Part shown: piece after piece, positions 10,208 through 21,662 of the stretch
How positions within the stretch are numbered: the first letter of the stretch is position 1
Layout: every line of letters starts with the position of its first letter
Assembly: GCA_037501455.1 (NCBI GenBank)
Contig: CM074860.1
Coordinates: 47,006,501 to 47,070,500, forward strand
DNA: 64,000 nt
From: Lantana camara
Taxonomy: Eukaryota > Streptophyta > Magnoliopsida > Lamiales > Verbenaceae
Direction: 5' to 3'
Notes under the pieces: generated by a model
Databases searched by the model: none
Seen by the model: only the letters and a program-made list of their open reading frames with translations
What the model was told of the DNA's origin: nothing
Made by a program: the position numbers and the translations under genes

Positions 10208-11221
10208 TAGGGGTGTTCATGGTTCGGTTTTATGACCGAACGAACATTCGGTTCGGTTAACCGAACTTTCGGTTTCCGAAAAACCCAAACCGAAACCGAA
10301 CCAAATCATGTTCGGTTCGGTTTGGTTTTAACCGAACTTTTTCGGTTCGGTTTCGGTTTTCGACCCAAAGCCGAGCTAAAAAAAAAAAAAGGAAAAAACA
10401 AAAGAGAGAAAAATCTGAGATTGAAACATTCAGAATTACAACCAAAGCTCAACACTCAAAACACATCCAAGTCCAAACAAACATTACAGTTTTGAATTAC
10501 AATCTTGATCACCCAAAACACCATTACAATCTTTAACAAAACACCAAAAAATTTCAATCAAACTAGTTATTACAGTCTTGAATAAAAAGAAAAGAAAACA
10601 GATGGAAAAACTAAACTACCCAACTATCGACGAGAAGATATTTCACCTGATTTATGGCGAGGCAATGCTCCTGCTAGCCGGAGAAGAGAGAGGGGGCTTT
10701 GGATCGGTCAGCGCCGCCGTCATCGATCATTGTCGGTGATGAAGGAGTGGCGATTGGCGAACGGGAGGAAGAGGAACGAGACTAGCAAATTATGGTTTCA
10801 CTTCAGATTTGGGAATTGGGCTTAGGATCGGTCGTCGTCAATCGTTGTCGGTGACGGAGGAGTGGCGATTGGCTAATGGGAAGAAGAGGAACGGGACTAG
10901 CCGATGAGGGTTTCACTTCAGATTTGGGAATTGGGGTTGAAATCTCAAGTTTTAATGTTTGAAAGCTGAAAGGAATAAACGTGTTTCACTTATTTAACCT
11001 AACAAATTGATTATAATTAATAAATAAAAAAAAATTAGAGAACCAATCCTCGGTTTTCGGTTTGGTTCGCAACCGAACAAAAAAAACCGAAAAACCGAAA
11101 ATTAGAATTGGGCTAACCGAAAACCGAATCGAACCAAGTTCGATCGGTTCGGTTTTGGTCGGTTTCGGTTTTGGTCGGTTCAGTTCGGTTTTTCGGTTTT
11201 CGGTTATTTTGAACACCCCTA
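10208..11221. mobile_element. non-autonomous hAT element
   Basis: A 1,014-bp insertion with perfect 12-bp terminal inverted repeats TAGGGGTGTTCA and a perfect 8-bp target duplication CACACGGG (10,200-10,207 and 11,222-11,229); the 5' LTR of copia-A shows the empty site at ~19,260. TIR type and 8-bp duplication are diagnostic of hAT elements. Both ends (~170 bp) are dense in TTCGG/CCGAA subterminal repeats, likely transposase-binding sites. The interior has two diverged copies of an ~110-bp GC-richer segment (~10,680-10,930). No transposase. Confidence 0.9.
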
Positions 11222-11659
11222 CACACGGGGCACCTCAGTGAACATACTTATTAAAGTAAGCACCCTCATGTATCACACACGTATCAACTATACACTTTGC
11301 ACCTCCATGAAACAAGGTGGTCCTTCTTAAGTGCGTGATCCCACAATCAAGCCTTAGAGGAGTCAGGTTGACACTCCAACTGTCGGTAGGACTCGTTGGC
11401 TTAGAGTATTTTACTAATCATGACTTATGTGATATAGGGCTCGTTTCATGAACCATTTGACCTAAATGGTGGAGTCCTAAAGTCATCAAGATTAGGGGAG
11501 TTCTCATACATGCACGGATAAAGTAAACGCATACCAAACAAGAGCATATAAAGAAGTGTTGCCTCAATTCGTTATTTTATTCAAAGATTGTCTGTGATTA
11601 CAATAAGGAAAAGTACAAAGCGGATATACAATCGGCTTTCTAGGGCACTATTCCTAACA

Positions 11660-11674
11660 ATCTTCCACTTGCCC
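11660..11674 (-). promoter_or_regulatory. polypurine tract of copia-A
   Basis: Minus strand GGGCAAGTGGAAGAT directly abuts the 3' LTR. In copia-D the same tract reads GGGCAAGTGGGAGAT. It primes plus-strand DNA synthesis. Confidence 0.75.
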
Positions 11675-11675
11675 G

Positions 11676-13312
11676 TCAAAGCCATTCTAAAGCTATTCTA
11701 AGTCCCATCTTCTGAAGATGACCTTGGAAAGCTTCTCGACTAAGGGGTTTGGTAAGTGGATCTGCCACGTTCTCTGCTGATGTGACCCTCTCAATTTGCA
11801 CATCTCCTCTTTTGATAATATCACGGATTAGGTGATACTTCCTCATAATGTGCTTGATCCGTTGGTGAGATCTTGGTTCTCTTGCTTGAGCAACCGGCCC
11901 AGTTTTGTCACAAAACACAGAATGGGGTCTTTCTTGCTAGGAACAACATTCAACTCTTGAATGAAGTTTCTAATCCAAACACCTTCCTTAGTTGCATCAT
12001 TTACAGCCAAGTATTCGGCCTCAGTAGTCGAATCTGCAGTGGTAGTTTGCTTGGAACTCTTCCAACTCACTGCTCCGCCGTTTAGGCAGAAAATGTATCC
12101 TGACATTGACTTAAAATCATCTAAGTCAGATGCAAAGCTTGCATCGCAGTATCCTTCGACAGTAAGATCTTTCTGACCTCCATAAACTAAGAATAAGTCT
12201 TTAGTACTTTTCAAGTACTTAAGAATATTCTTCACGGTAGCCCAGTGACCATCTCTAGGGTCAGATTGGAAACGACTTGTTACACTAAGTGCATAAGCCA
12301 CATCCGGTCGAGTACATAACATTTCATACATTATGCTACCTATTGATGATGCATAAGGTGTATGAGTCATTCTTTCCTTCTCAAGGTTAGTCTTAGGACA
12401 CATCTTCTTTGAAAGAGATGTTCCTACACTCATAGGAAGGTTCTTAACCTTTGCTGACTCCATATTGAATCTCTTCAATACTTTGTCAATGTACATCGAT
12501 TGTGATAGTCCTATTAACCTTCTAGATCTATCTCGATAGATTTTAATTCCAAGGATATAGGACGCATCACCAAGATCTTTCATCTCGAATTGGTTCGATA
12601 ACCATAACTTAGTTACTTTCATGTCCTCCTTCGAATTCCCAATAAGAAGGATGTCATCAACATAAAGTACTAGGAATTGCACTGAGGTTTCCAATTCCTT
12701 TCTATACACACAAGATTCATTTGAAATTTGAATGAAGCCAAACGCTTTGACCGATTCATCAAATCGAATGTTCCAATTCCTAGAAGCCTGTTTCAATCCA
12801 TAGATTGATCTTTGGAGTTTGCAAACCTTTTGCTCACTCCCACTGAACGTGAAACCTATGGGTTGCTCCATATAAATGTCTTTATCAATGTCACCATTGA
12901 GAAAGGCAGTTTTCACATTCATTTTCCATATCTCATAGTCATAATATGCTGCAATGGCAAGCATGATCCGAATAGACTTTTGCATTGCAACTGGCGAAAA
13001 GGTTTCATCAAAGTCCACGCCGGGTCTTTGAGTGAATCCTTTTGCAACTAGTCTTACTTTGTAGGCTGCAATGCTTCCATCAACTCCAAGCTTTCTCTTA
13101 AAGATCCATTTGCAACCTATGAGTTTGACCCCATCAGGCAAATCTACCAAGGTCCAAACTTGGTTGGAGTTCATGGAATCCATTTCGGATTTCATGGCTT
13201 CTATCCACTGTTCAGAGTCAGAATCTGAAAGTGCCTCCTCATATGTTAAGAACGTCTTAGAGGAAGATTTACATGTGTATCGAAATTCGTGAGATTTCAT
13301 GGAAGAATCCAT
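11676..13312 (-). pseudogene. copia-A reverse transcriptase and RNase H, frameshifted
   Basis: The largest open part (13,312-11,843) encodes 489 residues of copia RT and RNase H. Visible are the RT start WIEAMKSEMDSMNSNQVWTL, the palm Asp in NVKTAFLNGDIDKDIYMEQP, the YGLKQ segment, the catalytic YVDD at 12,653-12,664, then RNase H with DASFASD and TTEAEYLA. A frameshift near 11,900 moves the last ~80 residues (SHQRIKHI, DIIKRGDVQIERV, ADPLTKPL) into another frame at 11,918-11,676. A direct duplication of 42 bp with a 95-bp period (13,251-13,292 and 13,346-13,387) at the integrase/RT border breaks the frame on the other side. Confidence 0.9.
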
Positions 13313-14390
13313 ACCATCTCTCAGGCTGTCTAGGAGTGCGTTCAGAACGTCTTAGAGGAGGATTTACATGTGTATCGAAATTCGTGATTGGTTGTTGTTG
13401 ATCAGAAGGGGACGTTTCTTCAATGGGTGGTGTGGGGTCACTTTGTACTTCCTCTAATTCTATGATCTTGCCTTTCTTTTCTTTAAGGAACGGTTCCTCA
13501 AGAAAAGTAGCATTTCTGGAAACAAACACCTTTTGTTCAGATTGATCATAGAAGTAGTATCCTATGGATTCCTTAGGATAACCTACAATGTAGCATAGGT
13601 TAGAACGAGATTCTAACTTATCTCCCACTGTCCTCTTCACGTAAGCAGGACAACCCCAAATTCGTAAGTAAGAATAACTAGGGATTTTACCATACCACAT
13701 TTCATAGGGCGTTTTGGGGACTGACTTAGAGGGAACTAGATTCAAAATCTTTGCGACACTTTTTAGGGCATAACCCCAAAAAGAAGGTGGTAAGTCAGTG
13801 AAACTCATCATGGAACGAACCATATCAAGTAGAGTTCGATTCCTTCTCTCAGAAACTCCATTAAGCTGAGGAGTTCCCGGAGGAGTCCACTGAGAGATAA
13901 TCCCAATATCTTTGAGATGATTAAGGAATTCTTCACTAAGATACTCGCCTCCTCGATTAGATCGACGTGCTTTGATCTTGTGACCAGTTTGGTTCTCAAC
14001 CTCCTTTTGAAATTCTAGGAATTTCTCAAAAGCTTCAGATTTATACTTCATTAATTATACATAACCATATCGACTAAAGTCATCGGTAAAGGTTATGAAA
14101 TACTGATGATTGTTTCTAGTGCTTACACTAAGCGGTCCACAAACATCAGAATGGATCAAATCCAAAGCCTTAGTGGCACGTTCCACAGTTCCTTTAAAAG
14201 GGACTTTGGACATTTTTCCTTTGAGACAGGATTCGCAAGAAGTCAACTCTTTGAGATCATTTTCAGAGAATGATCCTAAAGTGTTTATCTTGCTAATTCT
14301 GTTCTTGGAAATGTGTCCTAATCTAGCATGCCATAAGGGAGCTGAAACTTTGTCATCTCTCTTACGTTTAGTTTCTCGTTGTGTATTCAT
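13269..14390 (-). pseudogene. copia-A integrase, one internal stop
   Basis: Two stretches in one frame separated by a TAA stop near 14,052. The first (14,390-14,055) holds the zinc-binding pre-integrase motif (LWHARLGH ... CESCLKGK) and the first catalytic Asp in IHSDVCGP. The second (14,051-13,269) holds the rest of the core and GKIPSYSYLRIWGCPAYV. The second catalytic position reads RSNRGGEY, where the family has RSDRGGEY, so the middle Asp of the DDE triad is Asn here. The Glu in NGVSERRNRTL is kept. The enzyme would be inactive even without the stop. Confidence 0.88.
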
Positions 14391-14502
14391 AATATTGATA
14401 TTCTGAGTTAGATAAAGTCCATTACTTAGAGTACCGATGTGAACGGAAGAGTTGCTCCATTTGATAAAGTGTTTACCATTCTTAATATAAGTTTCATAAC
14501 CT

Positions 14503-14784
14503 TCACCATCTAAAAATTAGAACTGAAATTATATTACGAATAATGCTCGGTACATAAAGGACTTTATTTAAGACTAACTCAAAACTACCTAAATCTAATC
14601 TAATTGTGCCTAAAGCTCGAGCTTCAACGTTTGAGTCATCGCCGATCTTCAAGACACATTCTCCTTCTTTGAGTTGTTGGACTTCACTTAGCATCTGTAC
14701 ATCATTACAGATATGAGTTCCACAACCGGTATCAAGTACCCAAGAATTAGAATTAATAGAAAGATTTATTTCAACGAGAAACAT
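14503..14784 (-). pseudogene. copia-A aspartic protease segment
   Basis: An open stretch of 93 codons with the retropepsin active site in WVLDTGCGTHICN (D-T-G intact) and the downstream VLYVPSIIRNIISV strand typical of copia proteases. It is out of frame with gag on one side and integrase on the other. The protease would process the Gag-Pol polyprotein in the virus-like particle. Confidence 0.85.
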
Positions 14785-14792
14785 ACCTTTCT

Positions 14793-15599
14793 TTAGAGTA
14801 GCCTTGTACTCTGGGCAGTTTCTCCTTCAATGTCCTGCTTTGCCACAATGGAAGCAAACATCCTCTTTCTGATCACGCTTCTTCTTTTGGGCCTTCCCCT
14901 TCGAAACGCCACCAGTGGGCCTAAGGGGTTCTTCTTCTTCTTTTGGGCTTTCTTGCCCTTACCTTTAGAAGGCTTAGAAGAGGAAGATGGAGCATTCACC
15001 ATCAAAACCTTATTGTCCTTCTTGATCGTGCTTTCAGCAGTCACAAGTTGACTAATCAGCTCATCTATAGTAGCACCAGCATGATTCATGTTGAACTTAA
15101 GTACAAAAGGGTTGAATGATGGTGTGAGCGAGGCTAGCAACAAGTCCACTAAAAGCTCATCTTTCAGTGGCATGTCCATGGAAGCTAGTTTCTCACTAAG
15201 GGCGAGAAATTTGAGTCCATACTCATAGACACTAGAACCTTCCCTCATTCTCAAGTGGAACAATTCCTTTGAAGTGTTATACCTTGTAACACGTTCATGA
15301 GGGCGGTAAAGTTGCTCTAAGTGGTCGTAAATCTCCCAAGCGAATTCCATGGCCTCATGTTGCCTTTGCAAGTCCGGAGACATGTTAGCCAACATAAGGC
15401 AACGGGCTTGGAGATTATCATCCTTCCACTTCTGGATCGCTTCCCGCTCGGCCCGAGTTGGAGCCTCCCCTTCAAAGAGAACATAAGTTCTCTTCTCAGA
15501 ATCTAAAATGATTTTTAGATTCCTCAGCCAATCAAAATAGTTGGGACCACTCAACTTGTTTGACTCGAGGATCGATACAAGAGGGTTTTTGGTTGCCAT
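14793..15599 (-). pseudogene. copia-A gag
   Basis: Starts at an ATG right after the leader and gives 268 residues. Residues ~1-190 are the copia capsid region (LSGPNYFDWLRNLKIIL, EIYDHLEQLYRPHERVTRYN, LHLRMREGSSVYEY-type helices). A basic Lys/Ser-rich linker follows. The open frame then drifts out of register: the CCHC zinc knuckle (14,815-14,856, C-x2-C-x4-H-x4-C) lies in another frame and has a TGA at 14,827-14,829 in place of the usual Trp after the His. So gag is broken by a frameshift plus a stop. Confidence 0.88.
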
Positions 15600-15805
15600 T
15601 TCAAAACACGTAGAGAATCACAGAATCTACGACCTAAATGGTAAAACAGAGAACTACTGAGCATGCTGAATTATAACGATATACAAAAGATAAGGTCTTT
15701 AATCTAATGTAGCTCCCACTGTTTTTCAAAGATCTATAATTCCCAAAGATTTAAGAGGAACACGTTTCCCAATGGGTACTAAGATCCTAGGCATTTTACC
15801 TCGAA

Positions 15806-16126
15806 CCCACGACTCGCGGACATTCTAAGTAAAACCCTAGGTAGGTACAACTTACCAATTCTAACACCTTTAGAACTCTTAGTAATTGTTTTTGCATCAC
15901 CTATCTTTCAATATGGACCCACGACTCGTGCGACATCCATATTTACTTAGGCGTTAAGCTAGACCCGTCAATCATAAGATCATGATCAAAACTTAGTTCG
16001 AACGACCCACGACTCGCGGACATCGCCCTTGCCAAAATTGACCACGAAATATTGATCTTTTAAAACGATCAATTAGGTAACTAAGAACTAATAAGCTCCA
16101 GTAGCTATCCCACGATTCGCGGACAA
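15806..16126 (-). repeat. four spaced copies of a dyad motif in copia-A leader
   Basis: In the sense of the element the motif is TGTCCGCGAGTCGTGGGT; copies at 15,806-15,823, 15,918-15,936, 16,006-16,023 and 16,109-16,126, spaced 112, 88 and 103. Its core CCGCGAGTCGTGG is almost self-complementary around the central G. Copia-B carries four homologous copies at 36,963-37,276. Confidence 0.8.
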
Positions 16127-17234
16127 TAACTAGCTTCACTTACTAAACTTAAAACCTATTGATGGAATGCTAGGAATTTAATTCGAAATTTGCATCTCGA
16201 ATTAAACACCTATTTGTTCGATATTAGCTTAATATTTAATGGGAATTTTCGAATCAACCGGAGAGTTGTCCGGTTCGACCTCACCAACATATATGTTATT
16301 CAATTTTAATTAGTCTTGATTAATGCAAGTACACTGAAATGCATTTCAAACAAGCACATAAACAGATAACATGTCCTAGCATGATACTAACATGTGATGA
16401 TCATAGGTTCTACCTATCTTATGCGTGATATGTGGGAGCCACTCCACAATCACAAGTTCTAACATACATGCCACATAAACAGTTTAAATCACATAAGGGA
16501 AAGCGGTAACAAAATACGAGCCCTATCTCTATTACATTTTCAATTGAGATTCCCCTCCCTAACATTTTGAGGGGTCTTCACTTATGGCCTCTTTGTTACT
16601 TGAATGTGGTCCATCTTACTCCATGGGTGCATTATCTCCAAAATGAAAAGAAAACCTCACCACCTATCTCTACTCTCAAATTACAATAAAAAGAAAAAGA
16701 CATAAAGTAATAAGACTCAATCTTCATATTGGCCTTAGACAATTACACGGGGCATACCCCGGCCTAAAAATCAGTAATATGCAAAGCCACATAATAAATC
16801 ACATAACAGTATGCACATAAGTGAGGCTCCAACCTCAATTGAAAAACGCAACTATAGGGCTCCAACCCCAATTTAAACCATCCATGTGCATAAATTAAAA
16901 TCATACATAAGTCTAAACCCATGATCACCTAACATGCAACTTTCGAGAATTTAAATTTAGCCAATAAATTAAAATTCCCGTTTCAAGTCCTAATGACTTA
17001 AAACATGACTTGATGCGAGTCTTATTTATAAAAGCTTTCAATAAATCCTGAATTAGCAAAAACTAATAAAATTCTAATTAATTACTGAAAATTAATAATT
17101 TTATCAAAGATGTAGTTTTCCAAAATATAAACCGTTTCTATTTCTCAAAAATCCCAATTTTAAGTTTTATTCAAAATTAAAATAAATATTCATAAAATAA
17201 AAATTTTAAAATTAAAATAAAAATTGGGACTAGA

Positions 17235-17560
17235 TTGCACGAAATACGAAAACGGATTACGAAAAGGGAGCCCGTACGCGAAAAGGGGTTCGCGTGTACG
17301 CGCGCCTCTGTCGGACATATGCGGGTGGGAGCAGGCGGCCTGGGCGAGCAATCCCACGCGCCTTGCGGGATTCTCGCCCAGCCTGGGCGGGCGGTGTTGG
17401 CAGCCCTGGGCGAGCGCCGGGCGGCCTTCTCGGCCAGCCTTGGGCGGGCGCGCCGGAATGCCTCCCGCGCGGTTGCGGGAGGGAGTAGGCGCACGGCCTG
17501 CGAGCGCCTAGGACAGGCGGGCGGCGGCGCGCGAAGCCCTCGCGCATGACGCCTTCGCGC
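17235..17560 (-). other. GC-rich island in copia-A leader
   Basis: A stretch of ~325 bases very rich in GCGC, GGCGC and GCCC, in AT-rich surroundings, about 290-610 bases downstream of the primer site. Open frames exist in several registers on both strands but none has homology or repeat-independent sense; they follow from base composition. A similar block sits at 30,560-30,850 in copia-B. Confidence 0.7.
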
Positions 17561-17845
17561 ACGAGGTTTCGCGTGTTCGTAATCCAGGCTTTTCGTTTCG
17601 TGTTTTCATTCAAAAGCAAAACCAATCCAAGAAATAAAAAAACAGTTTATACAGTTTCAATTCTAAAATAGTTTTTCAAAAATAAATTTAAAAAAAAAAA
17701 ACAGTTTTCAGAAACTTTCAGGAAAAATACAGTTTCGTAATTCAGGCTTTCTAAAACAATTACAAATACTCAATCGCATCAAGCCTAAGAATTTCTACCA
17801 AATTCAATATAATTGACACGAATCAGAAACACGATTAACGAGGTA

Positions 17846-17857
17846 GCTCTGATACCA
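17846..17857 (-). promoter_or_regulatory. primer binding site of copia-A
   Basis: Minus strand TGGTATCAGAGC, complementary to the 3' end of initiator tRNA-Met, two bases from the 5' LTR. It fixes element orientation and the LTR boundary. Confidence 0.92.
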
Positions 17858-17859
17858 CT

Positions 17860-18449
17860 TGTTGGAAACAGGAATCAGAAAGCAGCGATTTTAAAAAATT
17901 TTCCAACAAAAGGATCTTGGACTCGCAATCGTGTATCCAAATTCATAGAGATTAGAAACTTACTTTCTTGATTAACTTTCTTGAAGCGTTTCAAGCCACC
18001 CAAGAACGCTCTTCTCGCGGCTTGATCCCCTCTCCTTGGTAAAGCTCGAATCTTCAAACTTCTAACTTGAAGCTCTCTAGAGATGGTCCACCAACTTGAC
18101 TACAATCTAACTAGTAAGGAAGCTAGTTCTCTAGTTAGTGTTTAGGCTTAACCTAGGGTTTATTTTATCTGGGGGAAAGGATGGTGTTCTACACATGAAC
18201 CAAAAGTAATTTTGACTTTGACTTTGAATTCAAATTCAAATCAACTTTTAAGAGAGCTAAAATATCCAAACCCTTTTGGATATTATTATACTTTATTTAT
18301 TTAAAAATAAATAACTTATTTTATCTAATTAATTAATTCACAATTAATTAACTAGATTATTTTTCTCCAAAATAAGAATTTCTTTTTAATTCAAAATTAA
18401 ACCAAAGTCTATTAAATAATTAACACTTTTAATTATTTAATATATATAC

Positions 18450-18498
<49 letters not shown>

Positions 18499-19699
18499 GC
18501 GTGTGAGACACGTGTCCCAAGGACACGTGCTCCTCACGTGACCCACGTGTGTGGAACCCACTCGACTTTATTAACTCGTTTAATCATTTTCAAGCCTCAA
18601 CTAATGTAACCAAGTTGTTGTGTGTGACCCTCTAGGTTCTCAATTCAATTAGCGGTGACCTTAATTAATTAATTCACTAATTAATTAATCAGTCCACAGA
18701 TTAAACGACCATAGTCTAGCAACACGTGTTTAACCCCTAGCTGAATTGGAATGTTTGGATTCGACAGCACCTTTAAGTCATTGATTCATGTGAGATACAA
18801 TCCTCCTACTTACTATCTCTCAACCAAGATCTAGGGTAAGGGAAAAATCAGAACCCAAATAATCCGGTCTTAAAGCAAAGTGTATTTCATATCCATTTGA
18901 ACTCAATCCAAGAAACCCTTTTCTTGATGTCTTGATCTACTGCCTTGGCCAAGGACTCCATATGGCATATGAATGACTTACACAATAAGAGATCACCTTG
19001 CAAATGCAAGTGTAGATCCTTTCTTGATTTTCATTCACTTTCATGAATCACTTGTGCAGCCCCAGCATAAGCCTTGAATCAATTGTCTAAGGCGACACCC
19101 TTTAAATCTTATACCTAAAACTACAGAGTTAACTCAAAAAGTGACACGGAACCTCAAGACTAAGGATCAATTAATCACATCAATGACTCGTGAGATATTT
19201 CCTAATCTGGAAGTTTCCATTTCCTGAAATAGAAACTTCCTTTCCCATTTGGGAATGTTCTCACACGGGGCACCTCAGTGAACTTACTTATTAAAGTAAG
19301 CACCCTCATATATCACGCACTTATCAACTATACACTTTGCACCTCCATGAAACAAGGTGGTCCTTCTTAAGGGCGTGATCCCACAAGCAAGCCTTAGATG
19401 AGTCAGGTTGACACTCCCACTGTCGGTAGGACTCATCGGCTTGGAGTATTTTACTAATCATGACTTATGTGATATAGGACTCGTTTCATGAACTATTTCA
19501 CCTAAATGGTAGAGTCATAAAGTCATCAGGATTAGGGGAGTTCTCATACAGGCACAGATAAAGTAAACGCATACCAAAGAAGAGCATATAAAGAAGTGTT
19601 GCATCAATTTGTTATTTCATTCAAAGATTGTCTGTGATTACAATAAGGAAAAGTACAAAGCGGATATACAATCGGCTTTCTAGGGCACTATTCCTAACA
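17860..19699 (-). repeat. copia-A 5' LTR (1,840 bp), promoter core deleted
   Basis: Runs from TGTTGGAAACAGG to ATTCCTAACA and is followed by target duplication CTTTC. Compared with the 3' LTR it lacks 123 bp at 18,206/18,207, a segment that contains the TATA box. It preserves the sequence at the sites where CACTA and hAT later entered the 3' LTR. Confidence 0.92.
18430..18497. repeat. (TA)n microsatellite in copia-A 5' LTR
   Basis: The same tract as 9,377-9,440, expanded as TA and without the CA block. Confidence 0.85.
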
Positions 19700-19704
19700 C
19701 TTTC

Positions 19705-20841
19705 GAATATATATTCATTGTTCGGGTAGGGTCATACACCTGTTGCTAGATTATGGTCGTATGATCTATGACCTAATAAAGCGTTAGTCTCGCTGCTAAC
19801 TGAAAATGAATTTAGGGGGTCACACACAAATGCCAGATTCAAAGGGTATTGAAGGAAAGATAAAATAGTTGATCGAAACGAGACCACGCGTGTAAAGTAC
19901 ACGTGTGGCACGTGAGCGAGGTTTGGGGCGTGTGGTCCGATTGAATAATTGGACCATATGTTAATTAATTGGAGAATTAATTATAAATCCCTAATGTAAT
20001 TAATTAGGAGAATTAATTATAAAACCAAACAAAATTAATTAGAGAATTAATTTTAGCCTGTTAGAATTAATTAAGAATTAATTCTAAAGACCTTCATGGA
20101 ATTAATTGAGATAATTAATTCTAAGTATTTAAGTATTTAATTATTTAGTTTTTCTAATTTGATTAGAATAAATAAATAAATAATTATTAAATATCTTCTA
20201 TTTCTTATTCTAGTAAATATTAATTCTAATATGATTAGAATAAATATTACAAGAATAACATATTTAATTATTATTAGAATAATTAAATATTCCTAATTTG
20301 ATTAGGAGCTCTTTTCTAGAAGGAATAGATATCTTATTTTGACAAAGACTCCTATTACTTGGAGAGAAAGGAAATAGAAGAAAAGTCAAAGTTGGAATCC
20401 GATTCCAACTAGACTTGAGGGGTTCGAAACCCTAGTACTATTTATAGGCTAAGGAGTTTGAAAATTGTCTCTTACGCGTGATAGAGAGATCACGCCCAAA
20501 CGACAACAAGGGCTGGTGAAACGATTCTCAACCCCACAGAATACGAGTGAAAAAATCGAACCAAAGAAAATGGCGAAAACCGTTCGTCTAGATCTTGAAG
20601 GATGAATTTTTTCACGAGGGTTTTATGGCGTGCAGATTTCTATCTTCGCAAAACTGGGTTTTGAAGGGAGATTTAATTTCGCTCTTTCACTCCTCGTTTC
20701 TAGTTTCTTTCTTTACACATGTTATATAGCTAGCACTTTCCCTAACATGATTTGAATCTAGGTTAGTGTGGATTATTACTCTAGAGGAAACCTACTATGG
20801 AATCTAAAGTAGAAAGAAACTTTCGAGGGACGGGGTTGCCA
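19705..20841 (+). repeat. copia-B 5' LTR, segment 2 of 3
   Basis: Resumes after copia-A with GAATATATATTC and shows the same block order as copia-A's LTR (for example TGTTGCTAGATTATGGTCG). It contains ACGT-core sites at 19,884-19,920, many AATTAATT-type repeats, and a TATA-like CTATTTATAG at 20,438-20,447. It ends with TGCCA, the target duplication made by copia-D. Confidence 0.75.
20439..20446 (+). promoter_or_regulatory. putative TATA box of copia-B LTR
   Basis: TATTTATA in ACTATTTATAGGC, in the U3 part of the LTR about 530 bases after a pair of CACGTG sites. The call is by motif and analogy to the copia-A and copia-D LTRs. Confidence 0.45.
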
Positions 20842-21421
20842 TGATGGGATATGGGCCCACAACAGTAGCAGTCCGGGACCACATTTTAAAATTTTTATTA
20901 TAATACAAGTATTAAAATATTTCTAAAACATTTTAATACAAAGCGGAAGACTTAGCCGGATCTACTCAAGTATATACATGCAATTGATAATAAATTTTAA
21001 ATCACTTAAGCAGATAAATATCTAACATGCAATTAACACTTAAGAGCACATAATTTATCATGCTTAAAATAAAATAACTGTAAAATATTACCGTACTGCA
21101 AACATGGCTATCTAACGGCATTTTTCCAGCTCCTTGCCCACTCGTGAGACCGGCAGAGCTTCCCTGCAATATCCCCAGGGACACCCTCGGAGCGTGGGCT
21201 CTGAAAGTATTTCTCTAAATACTTAGAGAAAAAACTTTAAACTAGGAAACCCTTTTCAGGGTTTATTCTCCCAAAATCAGGCGTTTATATATAAACACCT
21301 AATTAAAATTAATTCCGAAATAAATCGGAATTAACTAGGAGAAATGGGATATGGTTTCAAAGCTATTCTCTAGCCAAAACCTCTCCCAAATGTTGAATGA
21401 GAAATGAGGACCCAAGACCCC

Positions 21422-21429
21422 TATTTATA
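21422..21429 (-). promoter_or_regulatory. TATA box in copia-D 3' LTR
   Basis: Minus strand CCCCTATAAATAGGGG context, a strong plant TATA box. The identical box is at 28,502-28,509 in the 5' LTR. Confidence 0.75.
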
Positions 21430-21662
21430 GGGGAAAAACCGAGGGCGTTTCGGTCATTTTGGATTCAAAAGCAAGGGTAAAATGGTAATTTCACATCCCA
21501 CTTGCGTGTACAACTTGGACACGCAAACCAAGGTGACCACGTTGAAGCTCTCATCGCCACGAGTTCAAAGCCGCCGAGAACGCCCCGATCGGAGCTCACA
21601 CGCGCCCTCACGCGCGGCCACAAGGTGGCGCGTGTGATGTACTCTCGGTCTAGGGTTTTGGG

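Larger units (their letters stand above)
7336..11659 (-). repeat. copia-A 3' LTR, enlarged by nested insertions
   Basis: Begins TGTTGGAAACAGG and ends ATTCCTAACA in window orientation. Without the CACTA part (7,481-8,851) and hAT element (10,208-11,221) it aligns with the 5' LTR at 17,860-19,699 throughout, except that it also keeps 123 bp (9,019-9,141) missing from the 5' LTR and lacks 36 bp at the CACTA site. Confidence 0.9.
15600..17845 (-). other. copia-A untranslated leader
   Basis: About 2.2 kb between primer site and gag with no credible reading frame. It holds two features of note: a dyad motif repeated four times at 15,806-16,126, and a GC-rich island at 17,235-17,560. Copia-B has homologous leader sequence on the other strand, with both features. 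Confidence 0.8.
7336..19699 (-). mobile_element. copia-A: Ty1/copia element, Angela/Tork-like, nested in copia-B LTR
   Basis: Complete structure on the minus strand: LTRs at both ends with TG...CA termini, primer site, leader, gag, protease, integrase, RT-RNase H and polypurine tract. The 5-bp target duplication CTTTC is perfect (7,331-7,335 and 19,700-19,704). Gag-pol is broken by several frameshifts and stops, so the copy is dead. The 3' LTR has grown to 4.3 kb through CACTA and hAT insertions. Over the last 430 bp of the LTRs I count about 23-24 differences (~5.5%), so the insertion is moderately old. The lineage call rests on long LTRs, the tRNA-iMet primer site and RT sequence style. Confidence 0.92.

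Noticed and set aside
17177..17625. Several overlapping open frames of 60-120 codons on both strands
   Set aside because: They all lie in the GC-rich leader island of copia-A, where stop codons are rare by composition; none has recognisable domains.
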